Shown: positions 1-8,671, counted from the stretch's first letter. The stretch is 64,000 nucleotides of DNA from Actinokineospora globicatena (GCF_024171945.1 NZ_JAMTCR010000003.1:360201-424200), one strand, 5' to 3'. A program made the numbers and translations. Notes: generated by a model from the letters alone, not told the origin.

Positions 1-154
1 GGGTGCCGTCGGCGTAGAGGCGGACCCGGGACAGCTCCCAGCCGTTGAACTCGGCCTGGATGGCCAGCTGCGTCGCCGCCGTGAGCCGGGAGACCCCGGG
101 CGGCAGGCGCAGCGGGAGGTACTCCCAGTCGCCCTCGACGATCGTCTCGCTCAT
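1..154 (-). CDS. DUF5703 family protein (partial, N-terminal part)
   Basis: Only the first 51 codons lie in the window; the C-terminus is beyond base 1. The ATG at 154-152 overlaps the TGA of the upstream lipoprotein gene as ATGA, so the two are translationally coupled. Visible residues WEYLPLRLPPGVSR (about 10-23) and GWELSRVRLYADG (38-50) match the short actinobacterial DUF5703 family, which has no established function. The call rests on remembered family patterns. Confidence 0.75.
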   Translation of the reverse strand, partial: MSETIVEGDWEYLPLRLPPGVSRLTAATQLAIQAEFNGWELSRVRLYADGT

Positions 155-1155
155 GGCCGCACCACCTGCACACCACCTCCATTGGCGGACGCGACCACCA
201 CGCGCCCGGTCTCTGGATCGACCGCCACCGAGTTCGGCTGAGAGACGGTCGGGTACCGGTGCCGTTCCACCGGCTCCTCGCCGCCGACCTGGTAGCCGAC
301 GAGCTCGTTGGTCTCGGTCAACGTCACCCACGCCAAGTCGCGCTTGGCGTCGTAAGCGATCCCGTACGGCGACCCCGCCACCGGGTAGCGCTGACGCATC
401 AACAGCGGGTCTAGCGAGAACGCGAGCAGGGCGCCGCCACGGGTGTCGGTGACGAGCACGCGTCCCCACCGGTCCACGACTCCGTTGGTCGAGCCCTGCC
501 CGGCGCGCAGCCCTTGGCCCAGGGTGCCTTGCGCGACGTCCAGTTGGAACACCGCGTTGCGCAGCCGGTCGAGCACCAGCGCGCGCGGGCCGGTGCTGAA
601 CACCTGGTCGGCGCTGAGCAGGCTGCCCGAGATCACGCGGCGCACCTGACCGTCGCCCAGGACGGCGATCTGCTTGCGGTCGCGGACGGCGACAAGGGTG
701 TCATTGCCGAAGGTCGCCGTCGCGGTCGGCAATCCGTCTACAGCGGACTCGTCCAAGGTGCCGTCAGGTAGCGCTACCCGGACCACGCGGCCCGGGATGG
801 TCGCGAGCACCGCGCCACCGTTGCCGGCGAGGGTCAGGGAGTCGGCCGGGCCGGGCAGCGTAAGAGCGCGCGGGGACTTGTCCGGCGCGTCGAGGTCATA
901 GAGGCGGAGTTCGGCGCCAGAGGCCACGGCGAGAACACGGGTGGTCGCGTCGGTGGCGACCGCGGTGACCGGTGCCGACAGCGGCAGCACGGTCCCGGCC
1001 GGGGTCGCGGACTGCGCGGGTGACTGGGCCGGGGTGGCCGCGACGGGGTTGTCGGTGACCATCAACTCGTCCCTCGGCTGATCACCCGACGAACACCCCG
1101 CGGTGAACGCGGCGCAGAGCGCGGTGGCGGTGACCAGGACGATGGCGCGGGTCAA
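151..1155 (-). CDS. Secreted lipoprotein with beta-propeller-like repeats (LppL-like)
   Basis: A 334-residue protein starting with TTG, preceded by a good GGAGGTC ribosome site. Residues 1-20 form a signal peptide ending in lipobox TAGC, so Cys21 should be lipidated and the protein held on the outer face of the membrane. A low-complexity Ala/Pro/Thr/Ser linker (about 35-55) follows. The rest has repeated short strands of the kind LAVASGAELRLYDLD and NSVAVDPETGRVVVA, typical of YncE/NHL-type beta-propellers. In Mycobacterium tuberculosis the lipoprotein LppL lies near uppP, and this gene sits 4 kb from uppP, so it may be the counterpart; that is inference. Its ligand is unknown. Confidence 0.8.
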   Translation of the reverse strand: MTRAIVLVTATALCAAFTAGCSSGDQPRDELMVTDNPVAATPAQSPAQSATPAGTVLPLSAPVTAVATDATTRVLAVASGAELRLYDLDAPDKSPRALTLPGPADSLTLAGNGGAVLATIPGRVVRVALPDGTLDESAVDGLPTATATFGNDTLVAVRDRKQIAVLGDGQVRRVISGSLLSADQVFSTGPRALVLDRLRNAVFQLDVAQGTLGQGLRAGQGSTNGVVDRWGRVLVTDTRGGALLAFSLDPLLMRQRYPVAGSPYGIAYDAKRDLAWVTLTETNELVGYQVGGEEPVERHRYPTVSQPNSVAVDPETGRVVVASANGGGVQVVRP

Positions 1156-1270
1156 GCAGACCTCCGGACGGCGGGGACGGACGTCTCCCCAGCATCCCGC
1201 ACCGAGGACGTCAAGGCCACGTCCGGCTGGGTGTGTCCGCCCACGATCCCGCCGACCGGAAGCCCCTTGC

Positions 1271-1681
1271 TCAGGCGGCCAGTTCGGCCTCCGCCCGCGC
1301 GGTCACGACGGCCAGCACCCGGCCCGCGGTCTCCTTGTCCTCGGCGGGCAGGTCGCCGTAAAGCGTCTCGGTGATGCGGTCGAGACCGTCGCTGATGTGC
1401 TGGAAGCGGACGCGGCCATCGGCGGTCAGCGCCACTCCCGTGCTGGTCAGGCCGGTCGAGGCGAGGCTCGCTACGGCGGCTTCGGCCTCGATGCGGTCGA
1501 CGCGCAGGCGGGTGGCGAGCCGGTCGACGAGGTCGTCCTCGGGGATCGGGCCGTCGGCGAGCAGGACGAGGGCGACCCACTCGGAGAAGGTGGTCGTCGT
1601 GTCGTCGAGCAGGCGGTCGAGCAGGGCGCGGGTGGCGCGGCCCGCCTGGCCGATGACGAGGCCGTTGAACGGGTAGGTCAT
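1271..1681 (-). CDS. MarR-like winged-helix protein
   Basis: A 136-residue protein whose ATG overlaps the stop of the upstream MarR gene by 4 bases (1678-1681), so it is the second gene of a two-gene operon. A GGAGGAG site sits just before the start. The pattern of a small residue-rich helix, a segment LVDRLATRLRVDRIEAEAAVASLASTGL-like in layout (about residues 50-77) and a following strand turn is that of a winged-helix DNA-binding domain without a strong wing. Pairing with a true MarR protein suggests a partner or modifier of that regulator. Function is not established. Confidence 0.7.
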   Translation of the reverse strand: MTYPFNGLVIGQAGRATRALLDRLLDDTTTTFSEWVALVLLADGPIPEDDLVDRLATRLRVDRIEAEAAVASLASTGLTSTGVALTADGRVRFQHISDGLDRITETLYGDLPAEDKETAGRVLAVVTARAEAELAA

Positions 1682-2172
1682 GTCTCCTCCAGTGTGGGGC
1701 TGTCTGGCATGTGGTCCGCTGGATCACCGTCGTCCAGCAATGTGTGCAAGGCGTCGACCAGCGCGCGCGTGCGGGGGCTGTCGAGTCCGCCGAGCGGTGC
1801 GGTCAGGTCGTCCTGGAGCGCGCGAACCGCGGCGATGGCCCGTTCGGCGCACTCGCGGCCGTGGTCGGTGGGCGACAGCAGCATCGCCCGGCTGTCGTCG
1901 GGGTCCGGGGTCCTGGTGAGCAGCCCGGCCTGCTCCAGCGACCGGGCCAGCTTGGACACGTACAGCGGCTCCAGACCGGTGAAGTCCGCCAGGCGGCGTT
2001 GGCTCGGCCGGGTGCCCGATCGGTGCAACGTCAGCAGCGGGGCCAGCACCGCGTACTGGGCGTGGGTCAGGCCGTGCGGGGTCACCGCCCGGTCGATGGC
2101 CGCCCGCCACCGCGTCGACACCCGCCAGAGCAGCCCGGACACCGGGGTTCCCATCGCAGCCACACCAGACAC
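1678..2172 (-). CDS. MarR family transcriptional regulator
   Basis: A 164-residue protein with the MarR fold: dimerisation helix, helix-turn-helix with QRRLADFTGLEPLYVSKLAR (about 58-77) and a wing containing DPDDSRAMLLSPTDHG (about 90-105). The first start is GTG at 2172; an internal ATG at 2154 is an alternative. A 9-base direct repeat lies immediately upstream of the start and probably serves for autoregulation. It forms an operon with the overlapping MarR-like gene. The ligand and targets are unknown; MarR proteins usually respond to aromatic or oxidative signals. Confidence 0.85.
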   Translation of the reverse strand: MSGVAAMGTPVSGLLWRVSTRWRAAIDRAVTPHGLTHAQYAVLAPLLTLHRSGTRPSQRRLADFTGLEPLYVSKLARSLEQAGLLTRTPDPDDSRAMLLSPTDHGRECAERAIAAVRALQDDLTAPLGGLDSPRTRALVDALHTLLDDGDPADHMPDSPTLEET

Positions 2173-2196
2173 AGTACATGGCTACTAAGTACATGG
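2173..2196. promoter_or_regulatory. Direct repeat next to the marR start, probable operator
   Basis: AGTACATGG occurs twice (2173-2181 and 2188-2196), 15 bases apart, with the short inverted element TACTAAGTA between and into the second copy. It lies directly upstream of the MarR start codon, where autoregulatory operators are usual. Binding is inferred. Confidence 0.4.
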
Positions 2197-2340
2197 ACAG
2201 TGTTCGCTTTGACACGAAATACGCAGGTCGGGTTCACTAGATCCGGGACTGTGTTGCGCCGGGCGAGTGATGTCGAAACCAACTTGTAACACCGACTGTG
2301 GCGCGGCCGACGGAGCAGGCACCAGCGCAGGGAGGTAGCC

Positions 2341-2853
2341 ATGGCGATCGACCCCGCTCACCTGCCGATCTTCGGCGATCCCGAGCCCGTCGACGCGCCC
2401 GCGCCGGTCCGCGCCGCGATGGTCCTGCTGCTGCTCAACGTCGGGTTGACCGCCGCACACCTGGCCGTCGTCTCCGCGCGCACCGATCACGACGTGTCGC
2501 TCTCGGTCGTGCCGATCTGCCTGGCCATGGGCTTCGCGCTGTGCGTGCGGTCCGGCCGCGACTGGGCCAGGGTGGCGTCGCTGCTGGTCGCCGGGCTCGC
2601 GCTGCTGCTGATGCTCGGCATCGCCGAGGGCGTCCTGGGGACCGCCGCGTTGGTGCTGTCGACGCTGCTGGTCGTGTCCGCCGCGCACCTCATGTACCGG
2701 ACGGACGTGCGCGACTACTTCGTGCTGGGCGACGACACCGACCTGGATGGCACTGACTCTGACAGCACTGACCTTGACGGCGCCGACTCCGGTAGCGCTG
2801 GCGGGGCCGCTAGTGCAGACGTCGCTCGGGGTAGCCGAACTCCACCGCGCTGA
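2341..2853 (+). CDS. Small membrane protein with Asp/Ser-rich repeated tail
   Basis: A 170-residue protein with a strong AGGGAGGT ribosome site 5 bases before the ATG. Hydrophobic segments at about 25-45, 55-70 and 80-115 predict three or four membrane passes, followed by a cytoplasmic-looking tail. The tail carries a short degenerate repeat (DLDGTDSDSTDLDGADS, about 134-150). The last 44 bases overlap the convergent aldo/keto reductase gene. No known family was recognised. The tail composition differs from the rest of the protein, as if the reading frame had extended through a simple repeat. Confidence 0.65.
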   Translation: MAIDPAHLPIFGDPEPVDAPAPVRAAMVLLLLNVGLTAAHLAVVSARTDHDVSLSVVPICLAMGFALCVRSGRDWARVASLLVAGLALLLMLGIAEGVLGTAALVLSTLLVVSAAHLMYRTDVRDYFVLGDDTDLDGTDSDSTDLDGADSGSAGGAASADVARGSRTPPR

Positions 2854-3781
2854 CGTCGTCCAACGCGGATCTGATCGCGGCAGGTAGCGTCAACTCCTCC
2901 GCTGCCAACGACCCCTTCAACTGTGTCGTGTCCCGCGCGCCCACCACCGGCGCCACCACGCCAGGACGGTCACGCACCCACGCTAGGGCCACCGCCAACG
3001 GTGAGGTCCCCAGTCCGTCCGCCGCCGTGGCCACCGCCTGCACGATGCGCGCCGCCCGCTCCGTGCGGTGCCGTTCGACATACCGCGCGAACACCGGCGA
3101 CGCCCCACGCGAGTCCGCGGGCGTGTTGGTCCGGTATTTGCCGGTCAGCACACCGCGTCCCAACGGCGCCCACGGCAGCACTCCCAGCCCGTGGTGCAGG
3201 CATGCGGGAACGACCTCCCGCTCTACCCCGCGCTCCAGCAGCGAGTACTCCACCTGCGTGCTCACCAGCGGTAGACCTACCGACGCCTGATGCGCCGCCG
3301 CCGTCGCGGTCTGCCACCCCGAGTAGTTCGAGATCCCCGCGTACCGCACCTTGCCCGCGCGCACCGCGCTGTCGACCGCCGCCAGCGTCTCCGCCAACGG
3401 CACCGACTCGTCCCACGCGTGCAGCTGCCACAGGTCGACGTGGTCGGTGTCCAGCCGCCGCAGCGACCCCTCCAGCGCCGTCAGCAGCGCCCCGCGCGAC
3501 GCCCCGCCGCCGAAGGGCCCGTCGTGCCTGCGTGCGACCGCCTTGGTCGCCAGGACCACGCGCTCGCGCGGCACCAGGTCGCCCAGCAACGAGCCCAGCA
3601 GCTTCTCGGCCTCCCCGTCGGCGTAGATGTCCGCGGTGTCGACCAACGTCCCGCCCGCCTCGGTGAACGCCGCCAGCTGCGCCGCCGCCTCATCGGCGCC
3701 GGTGTCCCCGCCCCAGGTCAGCGTGCCCAGGCCCAGCCGGGAAACCCGCAGCCCGCTGCGCCCGAGGTGTCGTTGCTCCAC
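2810..3781 (-). CDS. Aldo/keto reductase
   Basis: A 323-residue NAD(P)H-dependent carbonyl reductase. With the chosen start the catalytic tetrad is visible: Asp48 and Tyr53 in VDTADIY, Lys80 in VLATK and His121 in LWQLH. The C-terminal GARDTTQL segment matches the cofactor-binding loop. The frame is open to 3886, but TAGGCT at 3795-3790 lies 8 bases before the GTG at 3781, fitting a leaderless start; a GTG at 3787 is too close to that box. It overlaps the 3' end of the convergent membrane-protein gene by 44 bases. The substrate is unknown. Confidence 0.88.
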   Translation of the reverse strand: MEQRHLGRSGLRVSRLGLGTLTWGGDTGADEAAAQLAAFTEAGGTLVDTADIYADGEAEKLLGSLLGDLVPRERVVLATKAVARRHDGPFGGGASRGALLTALEGSLRRLDTDHVDLWQLHAWDESVPLAETLAAVDSAVRAGKVRYAGISNYSGWQTATAAAHQASVGLPLVSTQVEYSLLERGVEREVVPACLHHGLGVLPWAPLGRGVLTGKYRTNTPADSRGASPVFARYVERHRTERAARIVQAVATAADGLGTSPLAVALAWVRDRPGVVAPVVGARDTTQLKGSLAAEELTLPAAIRSALDDVSAVEFGYPERRLH

Positions 3782-3789
3782 GATCACCG

Positions 3790-3795
3790 AGCCTA
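3790..3795 (-). promoter_or_regulatory. Minus-10 box TAGGCT, leaderless promoter of the aldo/keto reductase
   Basis: On the minus strand TAGGCT lies 8 bases before the GTG at 3781, the spacing expected when transcription starts at the start codon. Confidence 0.5.
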
Positions 3796-3853
3796 GGCGG
3801 CCACCCGGGTACCGCCACCGGAGGCCCACTGGCCAACCACCGCTACCGGTGAG

Positions 3854-3859
3854 TAACCT
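3854..3859 (+). promoter_or_regulatory. Minus-10 box TAACCT, leaderless promoter of the LLM oxidoreductase
   Basis: TAACCT ends 7 bases before the ATG at 3867, and no purine-rich ribosome site is present. This decides the start against the much longer open frame beginning at 3627. Confidence 0.55.
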
Positions 3860-3866
3860 GCCGGTC

Positions 3867-4916
3867 ATGCGACTCGGACTGAACATGGGCTACTGGGGTG
3901 CGGGCAACGACGCGGCGAACCTCGAGCTGGCGCGCGAGGCCGACCGGCTCGGCTACTCGGTGGCCTGGGTCGCCGAGGCCTACGGCTCCGACGCGCCGTC
4001 GGTGCTGGCCTGGGTCGCCGCGCAGACCGAGCAGATCGACGTGGGCAGCGCCATCCTGCAGATCCCGGCGCGCCGCCCGACCATGGCCGCGATGACCGCC
4101 GCCACCCTCGACACCCTCTCCGGCGGCCGGTTCCGGCTCGGCCTCGGCGTGTCCGGCCCGCAGGTCTCCGAGGGCTGGTACGGGGTCAAGTTCGACAAGC
4201 CGCTGGCCCGCACCCGTGAGTACGTCGACATCGTCCGCGCGGCGCTGCGCCGGGAACGGGTCGACTACCAGGGCAAGCACTTCGTCCAGCCGCTGCCCGA
4301 CGGCCCCGGCAAGGCCCTCAAGCTCACCGTCCACCCGGTCCGCGAGCACATCCCGATCTACCTGGCCGCCATCGGCCCGAAGAACCTCGAGCTCACCGGC
4401 GAGATCGCCGACGGCTGGCTGGCGATCTTCTACTCCCCGGAGCACGGCCGCGAGTCGCTGGAGCTGATCGCCAGGGGCCGGGCCACGGCGGGCAAGACCC
4501 TCGACGGGTTCGACGTCGTGCCCACCTCCCCGCTGGTGGTCGACGACGACTGGCGCGTCGCGGCCGACACCGTCCGCCCCTACGCCGCCCTCTACGTCGG
4601 CGGCATGGGCAGCCGCGAGCAGAACTTCTACAACGCCCTCGCCTGCCGCATGGGCTACGAGGCCGAGGCCGCCGAGTGCCAGGACCGCTACCTCGCCAAG
4701 GACTACGCAGGCGCGGCCGCCGCGGTGCCGCTCGGGTTCATCGACTCCACCTCGCTGCTCGGCCCCAAGGAGCGCATCGCGGAGAGGATGCAGGCGCTCG
4801 CGGAGTCGGGGGTCACCACGCTGACCGTTTCACCCATCCTGCAAGATTTGGAGCGCAGCAAGGCGGCCCTCAGGGTGGCCGTGGACGCTCTGGATCTCGC
4901 GGGAGTCGGTAGTTGA
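3867..4916 (+). CDS. LLM class F420-dependent oxidoreductase
   Basis: A 349-residue TIM-barrel flavin/F420 enzyme of the luciferase-like family. It begins with the typical strand [10 protein letters not shown]. It carries the family signature [16 protein letters not shown] (about residues 89-104) and the [12 protein letters not shown] segment that precedes the cofactor phosphate site. Length is normal for the class. Its TGA overlaps the TTG start of uppP (TTGA), so the two are translationally coupled. The substrate cannot be read from sequence. Confidence 0.88.
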   Translation: MRLGLNMGYWGAGNDAANLELAREADRLGYSVAWVAEAYGSDAPSVLAWVAAQTEQIDVGSAILQIPARRPTMAAMTAATLDTLSGGRFRLGLGVSGPQVSEGWYGVKFDKPLARTREYVDIVRAALRRERVDYQGKHFVQPLPDGPGKALKLTVHPVREHIPIYLAAIGPKNLELTGEIADGWLAIFYSPEHGRESLELIARGRATAGKTLDGFDVVPTSPLVVDDDWRVAADTVRPYAALYVGGMGSREQNFYNALACRMGYEAEAAECQDRYLAKDYAGAAAAVPLGFIDSTSLLGPKERIAERMQALAESGVTTLTVSPILQDLERSKAALRVAVDALDLAGVGS

Positions 4917-5740
4917 CCTGGTTGCAAGCAATCGTCCTCGGCATCGTCCAGGGGCTCACCGAGTTCCTGCCGATCTCGTCCTCGGCGCACATCCGGATCG
5001 TCTCGGAGCTGTGGTTCGGCGGTGACGCGGGCGCCTCGTTCACCGCGGTCATCCAGCTCGGCACCGAGACCGCGGTGATCATCTACTTCGCCAAGGACAT
5101 CTGGCGGCTGCTGCGCGCCTGGTTCGTGGGCCTGTTCAAGTCCGAGGCGCGCAGCGACCCGGACTACAAGCTGGCCTGGTACGTCATCATCGGGTCCGCG
5201 CCGATCGCACTGCTCGGCGTGGTGTTCAAGGACCTCATCCGCTCGGGCCTGCGCAACCTGTGGATCACCGCCGTCGTGCTGATGGTCTTCGCGGTCGTCC
5301 TCGCCATCGCCGACGAGCTGGGCAAGCAGCGCCGCGACCAGCTGACCATGCGCGACAGCATCGTCATGGGCTTCGCCCAGGCCATGGCACTGGTGCCCGG
5401 GGTGTCGCGTTCGGGTGGGACGCTCACCGCGGGCATGTTCCTTGGCCTCAAGCGCGAGGCGGCCACCCGGTACTCGTTCCTGCTGGCCATCCCGGCGGTG
5501 TTCGGCGCGGGCATCTTCAGCATCCCCGACGTCATGGACCGCAGTGGACCGGGCGTGCAGGCCAGCATCCCGCAGACCGTCGTGGCCACCGCGGTGTCCT
5601 TCGTCGTGGGCTACGCCTGCGTCGCCTGGCTGCTGCGCTACGTGTCCAAGAACAACTTCATGGTGTTCGTCTGGTACCGCATCGCCCTCGGCGCCGTCCT
5701 GTGCGGACTGCTCGCCACCGGGGTCGTCGCACCGACGTGA
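4913..5740 (+). CDS. uppP: Undecaprenyl-diphosphate phosphatase
   Basis: A 275-residue integral membrane enzyme that recycles undecaprenyl diphosphate for peptidoglycan and other envelope polymers. The two signatures are present: [13 protein letters not shown] (14-26, with catalytic Glu17 and the Ser cluster) and [17 protein letters not shown] (about 162-178), plus about eight hydrophobic segments. The start is TTG, read in overlap with the stop of the upstream oxidoreductase gene. In related actinobacteria uppP sits beside the histidine phosphatase that also follows here, supporting a conserved envelope block. Confidence 0.95.
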   Translation: MTWLQAIVLGIVQGLTEFLPISSSAHIRIVSELWFGGDAGASFTAVIQLGTETAVIIYFAKDIWRLLRAWFVGLFKSEARSDPDYKLAWYVIIGSAPIALLGVVFKDLIRSGLRNLWITAVVLMVFAVVLAIADELGKQRRDQLTMRDSIVMGFAQAMALVPGVSRSGGTLTAGMFLGLKREAATRYSFLLAIPAVFGAGIFSIPDVMDRSGPGVQASIPQTVVATAVSFVVGYACVAWLLRYVSKNNFMVFVWYRIALGAVLCGLLATGVVAPT

Positions 5741-5752
5741 TCACCCACTGCC

Positions 5753-5758
5753 TAGGCT
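5753..5758 (+). promoter_or_regulatory. Minus-10 box TAGGCT, leaderless promoter of the histidine phosphatase
   Basis: TAGGCT ends 8 bases before the ATG at 5767 and lies after the uppP stop, so the phosphatase probably has its own promoter. Confidence 0.5.
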
Positions 5759-5766
5759 GATCGCCC

Positions 5767-6462
5767 ATGGCAACACTCGTCCTCCTCCGCCATGCCCGCT
5801 CCACCGCCAACGGCTCCGGTGTGCTCGCGGGTCGCAGCGAAGGCGTCACCCTCGACCCGACCGGTCAGCGGCAGGCCGCCGACCTGGTCGACCGGCTCGC
5901 CGAGGTGACGCTGCACGGGATCGTCCGGTCCCCGCTGCCGCGCTGCGAGCAGACCGTCAACGCCCTCGCCGCCGCCCGCGGCATCGACCCCGTCGTCGAC
6001 GACGCCTTCGCCGAGGTCGACTACGGCGCCTGGACCGGCAAGGCCATCAAGGACCTCGTCGGCGAACCGCTGTGGAAGGTCGTGCAGCAGCACCCGTCCG
6101 CCGCGGTGTTCCCCGACGGGGAGGGCCTGGCCGACGTCCAGGCCCGCGCCGTGCGGGCCGTGCGGGCCCACGACGCGCGGATCACCGCAGAACACGGTGA
6201 GCGCGCTGTCTGGCTGCTGTGCAGCCACGGCGACGTCATCAAGTCGATCCTGTCGGACGCCCTCGGCCAGCACCTGGACACGTTCCAGCGGATCGTGGTC
6301 GACCCGGCGTCGGTGAGCGTCATCCGCTACACCGAGACCCGCCCGTTCGTGCTGCGCATGAACGACGCGGGCAAGGAGTTCGCCTCCGTTGTCCCCCCGG
6401 AACCCAAGCCGGACGAGGCCCCCAGCGGCGACGCGACGGTCGGTGGCACTACCGGGCGCTAG
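5767..6462 (+). CDS. Histidine phosphatase family protein (MSMEG_4193 type)
   Basis: A 231-residue member of the phosphoglycerate-mutase-like superfamily. LLRHARS (6-12) supplies the phospho-accepting His9 and neighbouring Arg, EVDYGAW (about 82-88) the acid, and LCSHGDVIK (about 155-163) the second catalytic His. A Pro/Glu-rich tail follows residue 210. In M. tuberculosis the homologue Rv2135c lies beside uppP and the DUF3090 and SCO1664-type genes; here the latter two are 17 kb away. The physiological substrate is not known. Confidence 0.88.
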   Translation: MATLVLLRHARSTANGSGVLAGRSEGVTLDPTGQRQAADLVDRLAEVTLHGIVRSPLPRCEQTVNALAAARGIDPVVDDAFAEVDYGAWTGKAIKDLVGEPLWKVVQQHPSAAVFPDGEGLADVQARAVRAVRAHDARITAEHGERAVWLLCSHGDVIKSILSDALGQHLDTFQRIVVDPASVSVIRYTETRPFVLRMNDAGKEFASVVPPEPKPDEAPSGDATVGGTTGR

Positions 6463-6475
6463 TGCTGTCCGGTCC

Positions 6476-6506
6476 GGACGCGGTACCCGTCGCTGGTACC
6501 GCGTCC
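6476..6506. terminator. Perfect 12-bp hairpin between convergent genes
   Basis: GGACGCGGTACC (6476-6487) pairs perfectly with GGTACCGCGTCC (6495-6506) around a 7-base loop. It lies between the histidine phosphatase and the convergent DUF2690 gene and could end transcription from both sides. There is no T-tract, as is common for terminators in high-GC genomes. Confidence 0.7.
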
Positions 6507-6546
6507 GTCGTACCGCTGCCTTAGCGCTTGGGTGGGTGTCCGTCGG

Positions 6547-7020
6547 TCAGCAGAATGTGAACCACGGGTTGTCCGGCCGGTTCGTCGACGCGATGACAGC
6601 ACCGGAGGGAGCACGCACCACGGCTGACACGTCGACGCACGTGGTGCCGGGCGCATAGACCTGCATCCCGTAGCTCGACCCGACCGCCGGGTCCGGCTCG
6701 TACTGCTCGAAGTAGCCCAGCCACCCGCCATTCCCGTCGGGCTGGCTCGACATCCGACGGATCCCCTTGGTGACGGTGTTGGCGCCGTCGTTGACCAAGA
6801 TGTTCGCCCGGACCCAGTTCGTGCCGCAGGTGGGCGAGTACCGAAGCTCCATGGTGCCGTGAACTGCTTGCGGACTCGCGATGTTCCGGGTGGCGATAGT
6901 GATCGCGTCCGCTCCGCAGCCCGTTGTCTGGGGGTTCGTCCCCGTGTACGGGTCGTTCGGTGCCGCTTGGGCGGGTAGGCCGGTGGTGACGACGGCGCAC
7001 GTTGCCAGCGCGACGAACAA
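6547..7020 (-). CDS. Secreted DUF2690-like protein
   Basis: A small exported protein. From the TTG at 7020 it has 157 residues, a hydrophobic stretch and cleavage site near LPAQAA, then a domain with paired cysteines and the pattern TMELRYSPTCGTNWVRA (about 56-72), which matches DUF2690. From that start, however, the signal peptide lacks basic residues and has no ribosome site. The frame continues upstream to an ATA at 7044-7042 placed 5-7 bases after GGGAGGAG; reading from there adds a basic N-region (TVGRRS). An ATA start or a base error is therefore likely. The function of DUF2690 is unknown. Confidence 0.65.
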   Translation of the reverse strand: MFVALATCAVVTTGLPAQAAPNDPYTGTNPQTTGCGADAITIATRNIASPQAVHGTMELRYSPTCGTNWVRANILVNDGANTVTKGIRRMSSQPDGNGGWLGYFEQYEPDPAVGSSYGMQVYAPGTTCVDVSAVVRAPSGAVIASTNRPDNPWFTFC

Positions 7021-7234
7021 TGATCTTCGACCGACGGTCCTTATCGGTTCTCCTCCCGTTGTCCGGAGGAGTGAACAAGGTCGTGTCGTGGCCGAGGAAG
7101 AGGCCAGACGGGTTCGTGAGTGGTCGATCGAGTGGTTGTCGTGTGCGTCGCGGTCAAGCGAGTGACGGTAAGGCAGCGCTTCGCTCTAGGTCCGCAAGCC
7201 TGGTTTGTGCTCTGCCTGCACTTCTCGGGTGTCT

Positions 7235-7654
7235 CTAGTAGCCGAACACGTCGTTGCTGCTGACGATGGCGACGCACTGGTTGGAGTACTCGCGGGTGAA
7301 GAAGACGTAGTCCCCGTACCAGTCACCCTTGGCCGTGACGACCACCGGGTCGTAGTTGTACGGGCAGGGCCTGCTGGTGTCGGGCAGTGCGTCGAAGTCG
7401 GCGTTGACGGACTTGAGGGCGTCACACGCCGCCTGCGGGTCCGCGTGGGTACTGCCGTCGGTGGGGTCGCAGTTGAGGATGGCGGCCTTGGTGTTGCCGC
7501 TGTTGAGCCACTGGGTCGTCAGCACGAACGACGCCCCCGGCTCAGCCGCCACCCTCACCTCTTCGGCCTGGCTCGCCGTCGTCGCGGTAGCGGCGGCGGC
7601 ACTACCCACGACCATCCCCGCCAAGAGCACACTGGTGAGCACGGTGCTGCGCAT
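7235..7654 (-). CDS. SSI family serine protease inhibitor (secreted)
   Basis: A 139-residue precursor (ATG at 7654; another ATG at 7666). A signal peptide is followed by the Streptomyces subtilisin inhibitor fold. The four cysteines of the two family disulfides are present (in LNCDP, AACDAL, RPCPY and NQCVA). The reactive-site loop reads CPYNYDPV against CPMVYDPV in classical SSI, which puts Tyr at P1 and predicts inhibition of chymotrypsin- or subtilisin-like proteases. The C-terminus VFGY resembles the family's VFAF. It lies beside another secreted small protein on the same strand. Confidence 0.88.
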   Translation of the reverse strand: MRSTVLTSVLLAGMVVGSAAAATATTASQAEEVRVAAEPGASFVLTTQWLNSGNTKAAILNCDPTDGSTHADPQAACDALKSVNADFDALPDTSRPCPYNYDPVVVTAKGDWYGDYVFFTREYSNQCVAIVSSNDVFGY

Positions 7655-7813
7655 GGAGAACCACATCCCGGGAGTCTCTGGACTTCGCCCTACCGTCCCT
7701 GCGTACCCGCCCCCGAACGCCGAGGTCCGCACCGACCCGGCCAACCACACGATCGTGCGGATTTCCTCACCCGCGTGAGGGGTGCGCGGCTCACCCCGCA
7801 CCCCTCACCACCC

Positions 7814-8014
7814 TCACCCGCGGCGACGGCCACGACGCCCGCGCGCCCGCTCGGTCGACGTCGCGGTGACCATCGCGAGCAGCGCGGGAGGCAGCAAGGC
7901 GAACCCCGGCGCGGTGGCGGCCGCACCGGAGAACACCAGCATGAGTTCGGCGATCAGCACGGCGCTCAGCGCCATGACCCTGGACAGTGGCGATAGGTCG
8001 TAGGTCGCGAACAA
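7814..8014 (-). CDS. Small hydrophobic protein, possibly two membrane segments
   Basis: A 66-residue frame starting with TTG. Residues 14-32 and 37-50 are hydrophobic and the C-terminus is a cluster of arginines, which fits a small membrane protein. No ribosome site or family was recognised. It could be a chance frame beside decayed DNA. Confidence 0.35.
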   Translation of the reverse strand: MFATYDLSPLSRVMALSAVLIAELMLVFSGAAATAPGFALLPPALLAMVTATSTERARGRRGRRRG

Positions 8015-8129
8015 AGTGATCAGCGCTCCTGTTCGTCGGGGTTCTCATGTCTCGGTCGTGGCTGCATCCACCTCACCGCCTTTTCTTCTTGCCTCAGCAC
8101 GTGCTCGCGAGCTACTTGAGGGACCGCTA

Positions 8130-8667
8130 GGCCCAGTACGGGCAGCCGACGGACAAGGAGTTGGCGCGCCGCGCCGGTGCGCGGGCGCTGCGGGCCTGGA
8201 GACCCAGTTTCGGCAGCGGTGGTTGGTCGCCCGCAAGGAGATGGACGCGCACAAGCACGGTCTGGCGGCCGCCACCGCGCCACCCGTGGAAGCGGTCGGG
8301 GTGGCGTTCGAACGCGCGCACACGGCGACCACGATGGTTCCGGCCACCTATTACCGCGAAAAACCCAAGTTCTACCGGGTCGGTGCTCGGCGGGTTGTTT
8401 CCGCGCGCGCCGAGGTGCGGGTGACCTATGTGCGGCAATATCCGCCGACGGTGTTCACCACTCCGGCCTCAGCGGAGTACTTCGAGGCCATCCTCGGGTG
8501 GGCGCGGCGGCGGGATGGTTCGCAGCGGACCGTGCGGCGCATCATCGGGGTGCCCTACCGCGAGGACGGGCCTGATCTGGCGATGGTGGCCTCGCCGCGC
8601 GAACACCACGAGCAGAGGGTCGAGATCTTCTTGAGCCGTATCTGCGGGGGATCGGGCAGGTGTAGCC
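8130..8667 (+). pseudogene. Remnant of an uncharacterised actinobacterial gene
   Basis: In the frame containing bases 8238-8600 the translation has natural-looking protein composition (RQRWLVARKEMDAHKHGL, then VRVTYVRQYPPTVFTTP and RRIIGVPYRED). Upstream the similarity to ordinary protein is lost, with no start or ribosome site. Downstream the frame has no proper end and runs on into antisense of the ABC permease gene. This fits a gene that lost both ends, perhaps with a frame change near 8200. The family was not identified, so calling it a pseudogene rather than an odd intact gene is a judgement. Confidence 0.35.
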
Positions 8668-8671
8668 GGGA

